Below are positions 8,905-17,032 of a DNA stretch of 64,000 nt, piece by piece. The notes under the pieces were generated by a model. It searched no databases and was not told the DNA's origin. It worked only from the letters and a program-made list of their open reading frames with translations. Within the stretch, counting starts at the first letter, position 1, and each line of letters opens with the position of its first letter. The stretch is from NCBI RefSeq assembly GCF_000265525.1, contig NC_018015.1, forward strand, positions 1,214,322 to 1,278,321, given 5' to 3'. A program made the position numbers and the translations under genes. This DNA comes from Thermococcus cleftensis. GTDB taxonomy: Archaea > Methanobacteriota_B > Thermococci > Thermococcales > Thermococcaceae.

Positions 8905-10191
8905 ATGGAGCAGGCAGTGATGACCGGAATCGCAGTGGTCGTGTTCCTTGTAACTTACGCCATGATAATCAGTGAGAGGGTTCACAGAACGGTGGCGGCC
9001 CTGTTCGGTGCGGCGCTGGTTCTTTTGCTCGGAATAGTTCCCTGGGAGGCTGTCCCAGAGCACCTGGACCTTGGAACGCTCCTGCTTCTTATCGGAATGA
9101 TGATAATCGTGAACACCGCCAAGGAGAGCGGGCTGTTCGAGTTCATAGCGATAAAAACCGCCAAGTTCGCCCGTGGAAGTCCAATGAACGTTCTCCTGTT
9201 GTTCTCGATCGTTACCGCCCTCGTGAGTTCTGTTCTCGACAACGTCACGACGGTTCTGCTCCTTACGCCTATGCTGCTCTACATAACCCGCCTCATGGAC
9301 GTTAATCCCGTCCCGTTCCTCCTGGCCGAGGTCTTTTCCTCCAACATCGGCGGAATGGCAACGCTGATAGGTGATCCCCCCAACATAATGATAGGCTCGG
9401 CCGCTGGGTTAAGCTTCAACGAGTTTCTCCTCAACATGGGACCGATAGCGCTGGTGGACCTCTTCGTATCCCTGGGGCTGATATACCTGTTCTACCGGGG
9501 GGCAATGAGGATAAGCGATTCCAAGAGGAAAAGAATCCTCTCTACCCTCGAGGGGCTGAGCGAGGAAGATGCGATAAGGGACTACTCCCTGTTCCGGAAG
9601 TCGGTCATCGTCATAGTCGGGGTTATTCTGCTCTTCTTTGTCCACGACAGGCTTGATATTCCCCCGGCAGTGGTGGCCCTGGTGGGTGCCTCCGTGCTCC
9701 TCCTCTGGAGCGGAATGGACCCGGAGTCGATACTGGAAAAGATAGAGTGGACGGCGATATTCTTCTTCATGGGGCTCTTCATACTGGTAGGAGCGCTCGT
9801 CGAGACCGGCGTCATCGAGGACATTGCCCTCTGGATAACCAGCTACGTAAACAATACCGGGGAAGCGCTCGTCATAATAACCTGGTTCTCTGCAATAGCG
9901 TCCGCCGTAGTGGACAACATTCCCCTGACTGCGGCGATGATTCCCCTCATAAAGGCGATGGGGAGCACGATGGACATTTATCCCCTCTGGTGGGCACTCT
10001 CGCTCGGTGCCTGTCTTGGAGGGAACGGAACGGCCATAGGTGCGAGCGCCAACGTCGTCGTGCTTGGTATAGCCGCCAAGGAGGGCGTCAGAATAACCTT
10101 CATGGACTTCCTCAAGGTTGGACTGGTCATAATGCTCGTCACCGTCACCGTCGGCTTGGGATTGCTCTGGATAAGGTACATAGGGGTGTGA
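8905..10191 (+). CDS. ArsB/NhaD-type ion permease (IT superfamily)
   Basis: A 428-residue polytopic membrane protein with about eleven hydrophobic segments and two pseudo-repeated re-entrant signature regions: G-G-M-A-T-L-I-G-D-P-P-N-I in the first half and C-L-G-G-N-G-T-A-I-G-A-S-A-N near the C-terminus. These match the ArsB/NhaD/P-protein group, which moves arsenite, sodium ions or dicarboxylates; Na+/H+ antiport is plausible but not proven. S-V-L-D-N-V-T and A-V-V-D-N-I-P-L carry membrane Asp residues in matching positions of each half. GAGGGTGAT at 8892-8900 points to ATG 8905. Flanked on both sides by USP genes in the same operon. Confidence 0.85.
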   Translation: MEQAVMTGIAVVVFLVTYAMIISERVHRTVAALFGAALVLLLGIVPWEAVPEHLDLGTLLLLIGMMIIVNTAKESGLFEFIAIKTAKFARGSPMNVLLLFSIVTALVSSVLDNVTTVLLLTPMLLYITRLMDVNPVPFLLAEVFSSNIGGMATLIGDPPNIMIGSAAGLSFNEFLLNMGPIALVDLFVSLGLIYLFYRGAMRISDSKRKRILSTLEGLSEEDAIRDYSLFRKSVIVIVGVILLFFVHDRLDIPPAVVALVGASVLLLWSGMDPESILEKIEWTAIFFFMGLFILVGALVETGVIEDIALWITSYVNNTGEALVIITWFSAIASAVVDNIPLTAAMIPLIKAMGSTMDIYPLWWALSLGACLGGNGTAIGASANVVVLGIAAKEGVRITFMDFLKVGLVIMLVTVTVGLGLLWIRYIGV

Positions 10192-10194
10192 GTT

Positions 10195-10644
10195 ATGAGG
10201 ATACTCGTGTTGATAGACGGCTCGAAATGGAGTCAGAAAGCGGCGCTTCATGCAATAGCGGTGGCCAAGAGGAGGCACGGCAAGGTGATACTATTCTCCG
10301 TCCTCGACAGGAGGGAGGCAAAGGCGATGGCCTTCAACCTCGGCCTCTACAGCGAGAACCTTTCCCAGGTGGAGAAGTTCGAGGCGGAGATATGGAAGGA
10401 TATGAAGAAGAGCATAAAACACCTGATGACCACGCTCCTCGAACTGTGTCATGAGGAAGGAGTGAACTGCTCCTTCAGGATAGTGGAAGGCTCGGCGAAG
10501 GAGAAGATACTCGAGGAGGCCAACTCCGGCCAGTACTCCCTCGTGGTCATGGGCGCCTACGGGAGGAGCGGAAAAACGAGGATAGGAAGTCTCCTTGAGG
10601 AGGTCGTCGGCTCCATAAACCCGCCCGTTATGGTGGTCCGCTAG
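10195..10644 (+). CDS. Universal stress protein family protein, second copy
   Basis: A 149-residue canonical UspA domain. The first strand M-R-I-L-V-L-I-D-G-S-K begins at the initiator; the V-V-M-G-A-Y-G-R-S-G segment followed by I-G-S-L-L-E-E-V and the P-V-M-V-V-R tail correspond to the ATP-binding G-x2-G-x9-G-S type region. Start ATG 10195 lies 3 nt after the permease stop, indicating a polycistronic message. The likely job is a nucleotide-sensing partner of the permease, inferred from context. Its 3' end overlaps the convergent membrane gene by four bases. Confidence 0.88.
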   Translation: MRILVLIDGSKWSQKAALHAIAVAKRRHGKVILFSVLDRREAKAMAFNLGLYSENLSQVEKFEAEIWKDMKKSIKHLMTTLLELCHEEGVNCSFRIVEGSAKEKILEEANSGQYSLVVMGAYGRSGKTRIGSLLEEVVGSINPPVMVVR

Positions 10645-10892
10645 CGTCTCCAGAGGGAGAGCACGAGCAGGGCCAGCACGAGCACCTCGAGGGCCCCGAC
10701 TATCAGTCCCACGTCCCTCTCTATCCACTCCGCAAGGCTCGCCATTTCTATCGTTTTTTTGATTGCCATCAAGAGGAAGGCCGCGAGCAGGTAGAGGGCC
10801 GGACGCAGGTGGCTCTTCCTGTAGGCTATGAAAGATACCCCCGCCAGGACGAGGGCCAGCACAAGCGCCGCTATCGTCAGTAGAGTTTCCAT
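10641..10892 (-). CDS. Small membrane protein paired with HTH regulator
   Basis: An 83-residue protein with two or three hydrophobic segments (about 4-23, 32-50, 60-80) and a basic tail; no recognised family. It begins at the ATG pair at 10895/10892; GAGGAGG on the minus strand gives better spacing to 10892. The start overlaps the stop of the upstream winged-helix regulator, so the two are translationally coupled. This pairing suggests the membrane protein works with or senses for the regulator, an inference only. Confidence 0.7.
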   Translation of the reverse strand: METLLTIAALVLALVLAGVSFIAYRKSHLRPALYLLAAFLLMAIKKTIEMASLAEWIERDVGLIVGALEVLVLALLVLSLWRR

Positions 10893-11401
10893 CATTCCTC
10901 CTCACCCATGCCAGCAAGTAGGTCTATCAGGTTGTCGGCCAGCTTCTCCCAGAGACCGGGCCGGTAGTCCCTTATCACCCTTGCTATTACCTCCGGGTCG
11001 TACGACAGGGAATAAATCACGCTCTTCCCGTCTTTTCTTGCCCTCACTATACCGAGCTTGACCAGCTCACCCATGTGGTAGCTCACCGTCGGCTGACTGA
11101 GGTTCAGCTTTTCGGCCACGTCCTTCTGATTCCTCTGTCCCTCCAGCAGTAGCAGGAGGATTCTCCTTCGGGTCTCCGTCGAGATGGCTATCAGCAGTCT
11201 CTGAGCTTCCTCCTCGAAGCCCCTCGGGAACAGGTAGCGCCTCTTCCCGACCTTCCTGGAGAATATCCTGCCCTCCTTCTCTAGCCTCCTCAGGTGGTAC
11301 TGGAGGTCACCGATGCCGATCCCAAGCTCCCTCGCCAGCTCCCTGAAGGTTATCCCCGGCTTCGCCTGGATCGCGTGGAGTATCTCGTTACGCCTCTCCA
11401 T
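10892..11401 (-). CDS. Transcriptional regulator with two winged-helix domains
   Basis: A 169-residue DNA-binding protein containing two HTH units. The first (about 5-50) has the F-R-E-L-A-R-E-L-G-I recognition region; the second, ArsR-like (about 75-140), has R-R-R-I-L-L-L-L-L, V-A-E-K-L-N-L-S-Q-P-T-V-S-Y-H and a wing with K-D-G-K-S-V-I-Y. No metal-binding cysteines are visible. ATG 11401 is the start. It is divergent from tldD, and a repeated CCAACCCTT element in the gap between them could be its operator (see the repeat entry). The downstream partner is a small membrane protein. Confidence 0.82.
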   Translation of the reverse strand: MERRNEILHAIQAKPGITFRELARELGIGIGDLQYHLRRLEKEGRIFSRKVGKRRYLFPRGFEEEAQRLLIAISTETRRRILLLLLEGQRNQKDVAEKLNLSQPTVSYHMGELVKLGIVRARKDGKSVIYSLSYDPEVIARVIRDYRPGLWEKLADNLIDLLAGMGEEE

Positions 11402-11466
11402 AAACCAACCCTTAAATCCTATGGTTCATCTATCTATCCGATAAAAATCCATATAAGCCAACCCTT
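11402..11466. promoter_or_regulatory. Divergent promoter region with CCAACCCTT direct repeat
   Basis: The element AARCCAACCCTT occurs at 11402-11413 and again at 11455-11466 in the same orientation. The first copy covers the leader of the winged-helix regulator; the second overlaps and follows the TATA-like ATATAAG (11451-11457) of tldD. A reverse-strand TATA-like TTTTTATC (11440-11447) lies between. The arrangement suits an autoregulating repressor site, inferred from the pattern. Confidence 0.4.
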
Positions 11467-11488
11467 TTTATGCCCATCGGTGAGAGAG

Positions 11489-12850
11489 ATGGAGAACCTC
11501 GTGAGAAAAGCCGAGGCTCTCGCGGAGCGCTACGGCGTGTCCTATTATGAGATAAGGATAACCCGTGTAACTGCTTCCCACCTCAGCATTAGGAACGGTC
11601 AGCTCGACGAGCTATCGCTCAACGCGGAGATGGGTATAGGCGTGAGGGCCTTCAACGGGGCCTGGGGCTTTTCCAGCGCCAACGACATGACGCGGGCGGA
11701 GGAGGCCATAAAAACGGCCATGAAGATAGCCAAGCTCTCCCGCGGGGATTCGAGGATACACCTCGGTGACCCCGTGAGGGAGAGGGCGGAGATAAAGGTG
11801 AGGAAGCCCTTCACCGACATCGAGGTCGAGGACAAGCTGACCCTCGTTAAGGAGATAGACTCCCTCCTCGAGGGGGAGAGAATAGTCAGCAGGGAGACGG
11901 CTTACGGCGACGGCCTGAAGGAGCAGCTCTACTTCAACTCCCTTGGGAGCGAGATAGAGACGGTGGTTCCGAGGGTGAGGGTGGGGTTCTCGGTTACGGC
12001 GAGGGAGAACGGGGAGATGCAGACCTACTGGAGGTACTTCGGTGGAACTGCTGGCTGGGAACTGGTCGAGGACATAGACTTCCCCCACTGGGCCGAGCTG
12101 GTGAAGGAAAAGGCACTCTCGCTCCTCCACGCTCGCTCGCCGCCCTCTGGAGAGTTCGAGATCATAATGGACCCCGAACTGACTGGCGTCTTCATACACG
12201 AGGCCCTGGGCCACGCGGTCGAGGCGGATTCAGTGAAGAACGGCGACAGCATCTTGGCCGGGAAGCTGGGCGAGAGGATAGCGGTGGAGGGGCTGACCGT
12301 TGTGGACGACCCAACGCTTCCCGGCAAGTACGGCTCCTACGTCTACGACGACGAAGGAATCAGGGGGAAGCGCGTGGAGATAATCCGGGACGGCGTGCTC
12401 GTGAACTACCTCAACGACCGCGAGACGAGCGCTTTGCTTGGTCTCGAACCCAACGGCCACGGAAGGGCGCAGGGCTACGCCTACCAGCCCCTCGTCAGAA
12501 TGAGCAACACCTACGTTGAGCCTGGAAGCTGGAGCCTCGAGGAGATGCTGGAAGAGGTTAAGAACGGCCTCTACATGGCCGGCGACAAGGGGGGCCAGGT
12601 GGACACCGCGAGCGGAACCTTTACCTTCGGTGCCACCGAGGGATACATCATAGAGAACGGCGAGATAAAGGATATGGTGCGCGATGTGGCCATGAGCGGG
12701 AGCATTCTTGAAGTTCTGAGGAACATCAGGGCCGTGGGGAAGGAGTTGAGGGTGGAGTTCCCCGGCTACTGCGGTAAGGGACAGGTGGTTCCGGTGGACG
12801 ACGGCGGGCCGCACCTTTTGACGAGGGCTCTCGTGGGGGGATTGAGGTGA
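11489..12850 (+). CDS. tldD: TldD, metalloprotease subunit
   Basis: A 453-residue protein of the TldD/PmbA family; TldD and TldE together form a heterodimeric zinc protease that degrades unfolded or peptide substrates in the cytosol. The zinc-site motif H-E-A-L-G-H is visible near residue 236 (HExxxH type), followed by E-A-D-S, with the downstream metal ligand expected in the C-terminal half near the G-Y-C-G-K-G or G-T-F-T-F-G-A-T-E-G segments. Start ATG 11489 has GGTGAG five bases before it. It overlaps tldE by four bases, consistent with stoichiometric coupled production. Confidence 0.9.
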   Translation: MENLVRKAEALAERYGVSYYEIRITRVTASHLSIRNGQLDELSLNAEMGIGVRAFNGAWGFSSANDMTRAEEAIKTAMKIAKLSRGDSRIHLGDPVRERAEIKVRKPFTDIEVEDKLTLVKEIDSLLEGERIVSRETAYGDGLKEQLYFNSLGSEIETVVPRVRVGFSVTARENGEMQTYWRYFGGTAGWELVEDIDFPHWAELVKEKALSLLHARSPPSGEFEIIMDPELTGVFIHEALGHAVEADSVKNGDSILAGKLGERIAVEGLTVVDDPTLPGKYGSYVYDDEGIRGKRVEIIRDGVLVNYLNDRETSALLGLEPNGHGRAQGYAYQPLVRMSNTYVEPGSWSLEEMLEEVKNGLYMAGDKGGQVDTASGTFTFGATEGYIIENGEIKDMVRDVAMSGSILEVLRNIRAVGKELRVEFPGYCGKGQVVPVDDGGPHLLTRALVGGLR

Positions 12851-14145
12851 ACTCTTCCGTCGAGACCCTGGTGTCGATACTGGAGCGGGAGAACGTCGAG
12901 TGGGAGCTCTACTGGGAGGCTGGTAGGGGAGGCTCCTTCAGGATAGAGCGCGAGAGGCTCGAGCGCTCCCAGAGGAAGTTCTACTCGGGAATGGGCCTGC
13001 GCGTTGGTTACAACGGAAGGCTGGGCTTCTCCTACATAACTGGCCTCAACCACGATCGGAAGACCCTGGAGGAGTTCGTGAAGAGGGCGGTAAAGTTGGC
13101 CCGGGTGAGTGAGATACTCTTCAGGGGCTTTCCGGCTCCCTCGAAGGTTCCCCGCGTCGATGGCCTCTACGACCGGCGCATAGAGGATATCCCCTTTGAA
13201 GAGGCCCACTCGCTCGCGGAGGAGTTCGCCGGCAAGATGCGCGAGCTGAAGGGGGACTCTCTGACCCTATCTGGCTCGCTGGCCCTGGGGGTGAACTCCT
13301 ACGGCGTGGCCAACTCCAGCGGTGTGTTCCTCGAGGGGCGCTCCACGGGAATGAGCGTCTCGGCCTACGCCGTGGTCGAGGGCACGCGGCCCGGCACGGG
13401 CTACCACTACCAGTCCTACCGCTCGCTCCAGCCACTCGAGGAGCTGGGGAGATCGATAGCCCTTGCCAGGGAGGAGGCGCTCCTTAGCTCGGCCGCCGAA
13501 AGGCTCGAGCCCTTCAGCGGGGAGCTGGTTCTCGAGCCGAGCGCCTTCCAGTCCCTCCTCGGGATATTCCTCGAGAACCTCTACGGCGACAGCGTCTACT
13601 TCGGCAGGAGCAGGTTCTCGGGTACGGGCGAGGAGGTGGCGGGTGAGGCCGTGACTCTCGTCGATGATCCAACCTTGCCCGGCCTCCCCGGCAGCTACCC
13701 CTTCGACGGGGAGGGAACTCCTGGAAGGAGGACCGTTCTAATCGAGAAGGGTCTCCTAAGGAACTTCCTCCTGGACCACACCTATGGCTCTTTCCTCGGA
13801 ATGGAGAGCACGAGCAACGCGGTGAGGGACTTCCGCACCGTTCCGCACATTGGGACGAGCAATCTCGTCGTGGAGCCGGGGAAGGAGAGACTGGAGGACT
13901 ACGAGGGCGTTGTGGTGAGGAGGGTCTTCGGCGAGCACACGGCCAACCCCGTCAGCGGCGACTTCTCGCTGACGGTGGAACTTGGTTACGTCATCAAAAA
14001 CGGTGAGCTGAGGCCCTTCCGGGACAACATGCTCACAGGCAACGTCTTCGAGGTTCTCAGGTCGGTGAGCTCGGTTGGCAGGGAATCCGTCCGTGAGGGT
14101 TCCTTCATATCCCCGCGGGTGCTGACCGTGGGAAGGATCGTGTGA
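12847..14145 (+). CDS. pmbA: TldE/PmbA, partner subunit of TldD
   Basis: A 432-residue TldE/PmbA family protein that lacks the HExxxH zinc motif seen in the upstream TldD, as expected for the non-catalytic partner. Shared family features are V-D-D-P-T-L-P-G near residue 275, the G-R-R-T-V-L-I-E-K-G-L-L segment and N-P-V-S-G-D-F-S-L near the C-terminus. Start is GTG 12847, whose last bases overlap the TldD stop (GTGA). Known TldD/E complexes mature or destroy small peptides; no peptide precursor gene is visible next to this pair. Confidence 0.9.
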   Translation: MNSSVETLVSILERENVEWELYWEAGRGGSFRIERERLERSQRKFYSGMGLRVGYNGRLGFSYITGLNHDRKTLEEFVKRAVKLARVSEILFRGFPAPSKVPRVDGLYDRRIEDIPFEEAHSLAEEFAGKMRELKGDSLTLSGSLALGVNSYGVANSSGVFLEGRSTGMSVSAYAVVEGTRPGTGYHYQSYRSLQPLEELGRSIALAREEALLSSAAERLEPFSGELVLEPSAFQSLLGIFLENLYGDSVYFGRSRFSGTGEEVAGEAVTLVDDPTLPGLPGSYPFDGEGTPGRRTVLIEKGLLRNFLLDHTYGSFLGMESTSNAVRDFRTVPHIGTSNLVVEPGKERLEDYEGVVVRRVFGEHTANPVSGDFSLTVELGYVIKNGELRPFRDNMLTGNVFEVLRSVSSVGRESVREGSFISPRVLTVGRIV

Positions 14146-14165
14146 AACGGTTGCCACGCGGTAAC

Positions 14166-14173
14166 CTTTTATA
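14166..14173 (+). promoter_or_regulatory. TATA box for DUF257 gene, overlapped by an imperfect palindrome
   Basis: CTTTTATA about 37 nt before ATG 14207. Immediately upstream, GGTTGCC (14149-14155) and GGTAACC (14160-14166) can pair with one G-U wobble around a four-base loop, overlapping the BRE position. This may be an operator or a 3' hairpin of the tldE message. Confidence 0.5.
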
Positions 14174-14206
14174 CGTTGCCTGTAAAATGTATCTGGTGGT
14201 ACCACA

Positions 14207-14869
14207 ATGGCCCCTCACGCAGTGGATTCGATTCTTTTCGGACTTAGACCGGGCGAAACGGTCCTCATTGAGTACAGTGCGGTTTCCTCCCCCGAACTTC
14301 TTCTCTACCTGATCTGCCGCAGATGCAGGGCCAGAGGGACGCCGCTCATAATCGATGACATCTCAGACGCCTTCGCGGAGAGCGTCATCCGCCTTGACCT
14401 CATGGGTCTGGAGCTCGAGGGCCTCAGGAACGCCCCGGTTATAAAGATCGGGGGTAGCCGCGAAATAGGGAGAGTCTTCGGGAGGGTTGAGGTGGATAAG
14501 TACTCCCTTGATTTCAGGTACTACAACGAGATCTACGAGAAGATAGTCCCAGAGGAGGTTGTTTTCAATCCTGTACTTGGAATCCACAAGCTCTTCATCG
14601 CCCTTGAGCGGCACGAGGTTATGCGGCTGATCCGCAACATCTCGACCTTCGTCGGGAAGAAGAGCCGCGTAGCGCTGTACTTCCTCAACGCCGACATCAT
14701 GGAGAGGTACTCGCCCGAGCTGCTCTCGTTCTTTGAGGAGACTGCCAGCACTGTGATCCGGTGGGACTTCGAAGGGGGCAAGTACCGTCTCCGGGTCATC
14801 AAGGCTGCGAACGCTTCTATCGTTGGCTCCACGGCTTCCCTGAGCTTCAAAGACATATCGAGACAGTAG
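14207..14869 (+). CDS. DUF257 family protein
   Basis: A 220-residue cytosolic protein of the DUF257 family, found almost only in Thermococcales. Residues 1-60 read like a KaiC/RecA-related fold (G-L-R-P-G-E-T-V-L-I-E-Y-S, then T-P-L-I-I-D-D-I-S-D) but the Walker A lysine-containing loop is absent, so ATP binding is unlikely or altered. The rest continues alternating strands and helices. Function is unknown. It has its own TATA box and is followed by the separately promoted CGTase gene. Confidence 0.8.
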   Translation: MAPHAVDSILFGLRPGETVLIEYSAVSSPELLLYLICRRCRARGTPLIIDDISDAFAESVIRLDLMGLELEGLRNAPVIKIGGSREIGRVFGRVEVDKYSLDFRYYNEIYEKIVPEEVVFNPVLGIHKLFIALERHEVMRLIRNISTFVGKKSRVALYFLNADIMERYSPELLSFFEETASTVIRWDFEGGKYRLRVIKAANASIVGSTASLSFKDISRQ

Positions 14870-14877
14870 TGTGAAGG

Positions 14878-14885
14878 CTTTTAAA
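14878..14885 (+). promoter_or_regulatory. TATA box for the CGTase-type amylase
   Basis: CTTTTAAA about 33 nt before ATG 14915, predicting transcription starting near 14907 inside the downstream TGM operator. Confidence 0.7.
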
Positions 14886-14895
14886 CTCCCGTTCT

Positions 14896-14912
14896 TATCA
14901 CCTTTGGTGATA
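14896..14912 (+). promoter_or_regulatory. Thermococcales glycolytic motif (TGM) operator
   Basis: TATCAC-CTTTG-GTGATA, a perfect match to the TATCAC-N5-GTGATA element bound by TrmBL1/Tgr-type sugar regulators in Pyrococcus and Thermococcus. It lies downstream of the TATA box, the position associated with repression when maltodextrins are absent. It also contains the GGTGAT ribosome site of the gene, which the palindrome would pair in RNA. Confidence 0.85.
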
Positions 14913-14914
14913 TA

Positions 14915-17032
14915 ATGAGGTCAGCGGTGGCGGCTCTCCTCGCAATCCTCCTGCTCCTCCCCCTCGCGGGCGCTTACCCCGTTCCCGAGAGGGGAGTGGT
15001 TTATCAGGTGATGGTGGACCGCTTTTACGACGGAAACGCGAGCAACAACGGGCCCTTCTACGACCCCTCAAGGAGCGACTACCGCCTCTACTGGGGAGGC
15101 GACATAGAGGGACTCACGGAAAAGCTCGACTACATAGCCAGCCTCGGCGTCTCGATGATATGGGTATCACCCCTCAACGACAACATAAACAGAATGGCCT
15201 CCGGCTCGGCCCCATACCACGGCTACTGGACGAGGGACTACAAGAGGATAGAGGAGCACTTCGGAACCTGGGAGGACTTCAGGGAGCTGGTGGAGGAGGC
15301 TGAAAAGCGGGGAATCTGCATAATCGTTGACTACGTGCCCAACCATGCCGGCCCGGCAACGGACGGTGAGTTCGGCTCCCTCTACGACAACGGCACCTTC
15401 GTCACCCACTATTACGCCGACGCCGAGAACGCCACGCGCAACCCCTACACCGGTAGCGTCGATGGAATCTACCACCACAACGGTAACATAAACGACTGGT
15501 TCGGCTTTCAGCTCAAGTACGCCAACCTCTTTGGTTTAGCCGACTTCAACCAGCTCAACCCCTGGGTGGATTCATACCTCACCGAGGGCGCGCTTCTCTT
15601 CGCCGACTCAGGCGCCTGCGGCTTCAGGATTGATGCCGTCAAGCACATGGATCTCGGCTGGCTTGAGAGCTTCTACCTGCGCCTCTACTCAAAGGGCCCC
15701 CTCTTCATCTACGGGGAGTACTACTCCCTCTCGCCCGATAAAACGGACGACCTCTACGAGCTCTACCGCTACTCCAACGTCTCGCCGGTCCTCAACATAC
15801 CCATACGGGAGGAGATAGTCAGGACGTTCGCGGTCTTCGGTGGCCTTGACGCTCTCTCAGAGGAGCTTGAGGACTATTACTCCCTCTTCACCTATCCCAA
15901 TAAGCAACTCAACTTCCTGGACAGCCACGACCTCGTTCGCTTCCTCAACGCGGCGGGGAGGAAGGACAGGGTGGAGCGCTTCCACATGGCACTGGCCTTG
16001 ACCATGACCTTGCCCGGAATTCCGGTGATATACTACGGCGACGAGAGCTACCTGGTGAGCGGGGACGGAAAGGGCGACCCGTACAACAGGCCGATGATGG
16101 TGTTTAACAACACCACCGAGGCCGCCCACATAATCAGAACCCTGGCTGAGCTGAGGAAGACCAACGACGCCTTAGCTTTCGGCGACTTCAAAACCCTTTA
16201 CGCCGACTACAACACCTGGGCCTTCGAGAGAACCTTTGGAAGCCACAAAATTTTCGTGGTCATGAACAAAGGCTCTCCGAGGAACCTCACGGTTTCCCTG
16301 GATTGGGGGGACGGAACCTACCGCGACGCGTTGAGCGGTGCCGAGATGAGGGTTTCCGGTGGAGAGGCCTCGCTCGAACTCCCGCGCAACAGCTTCTACG
16401 TCTTCCACGTCGAAGGGGAGCAGGGAGAACCTCTCATCGGCTCGGTGACTCCATACACCGCCCAGCCCGGTCAGAGGGTTCTCATCGGAGGGGCGGGCTT
16501 CGGCTCCTCGGGAAGGGTTATCATCGGCGGCGTCGAGGCGAGGGTCATCTCATGGAACTCAACCGAGATACTCGTCGAGGTTCCCGAAGTGAAAACTCGG
16601 AAGGCTTGGCTCGACGTCGTGGTCGAAACCGGGGGAAAGGCCAGCGACCCGGCAAAGCTGCGCTACTACTCCGGGAACGACGTTCCGGTTCTCCTCGTGC
16701 TGAACGCCACAAACATCACGGGCCAGCTCTGGATTAGGGGCAGCCTCCCGGAGCTGGCTGAACCAAGGCCCCTGCTCAAATCATCGACCGGCCACTACTT
16801 CACCGTCGTTCCGCTCCCCAACGGGACGGCCTTCGAGGTCGAACTTTACCGCGGTCTCCGCTGGGAAAACCTTGAGCCGACCGGCCTGGTCTACCACGGG
16901 ACGGCGAACGGCACGGTGGTGCTTGAGCAGGGCCCCTTGCAATCCACAACGACGGCTCCTGAAAAAACCTGCGGGCCGGCCGCGCTCCTGCTCATCGCCC
17001 TGCTCCCGCTCCTTCGCGGGCGGCGTCAGTAG
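14915..17032 (+). CDS. Secreted cyclodextrin glucanotransferase-type alpha-amylase, CGP-CTERM anchored
   Basis: A 705-residue GH13 enzyme acting on starch outside the cell. Signal peptide about 1-20. Catalytic barrel: region I D-Y-V-P-N-H (139-144), nucleophile Asp240 in G-F-R-I-D-A, acid/base Glu268 in G-E-Y-Y, and stabiliser Asp339 in L-D-S-H-D. A beta-domain follows, then a TIG/IPT-like domain (about 505-590) and a short, degenerate CBM20-like starch-binding region (about 600-680). The A-B-C-D-E order is that of CGTases. The tail T-C-G-P-A-A then a hydrophobic run and R-G-R-R-Q is a CGP-CTERM anchor with Cys686 expected to be processed. Transcription is likely controlled by the TGM immediately upstream. 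A plain alpha-amylase activity remains possible. Confidence 0.88.
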   Translation: MRSAVAALLAILLLLPLAGAYPVPERGVVYQVMVDRFYDGNASNNGPFYDPSRSDYRLYWGGDIEGLTEKLDYIASLGVSMIWVSPLNDNINRMASGSAPYHGYWTRDYKRIEEHFGTWEDFRELVEEAEKRGICIIVDYVPNHAGPATDGEFGSLYDNGTFVTHYYADAENATRNPYTGSVDGIYHHNGNINDWFGFQLKYANLFGLADFNQLNPWVDSYLTEGALLFADSGACGFRIDAVKHMDLGWLESFYLRLYSKGPLFIYGEYYSLSPDKTDDLYELYRYSNVSPVLNIPIREEIVRTFAVFGGLDALSEELEDYYSLFTYPNKQLNFLDSHDLVRFLNAAGRKDRVERFHMALALTMTLPGIPVIYYGDESYLVSGDGKGDPYNRPMMVFNNTTEAAHIIRTLAELRKTNDALAFGDFKTLYADYNTWAFERTFGSHKIFVVMNKGSPRNLTVSLDWGDGTYRDALSGAEMRVSGGEASLELPRNSFYVFHVEGEQGEPLIGSVTPYTAQPGQRVLIGGAGFGSSGRVIIGGVEARVISWNSTEILVEVPEVKTRKAWLDVVVETGGKASDPAKLRYYSGNDVPVLLVLNATNITGQLWIRGSLPELAEPRPLLKSSTGHYFTVVPLPNGTAFEVELYRGLRWENLEPTGLVYHGTANGTVVLEQGPLQSTTTAPEKTCGPAALLLIALLPLLRGRRQ

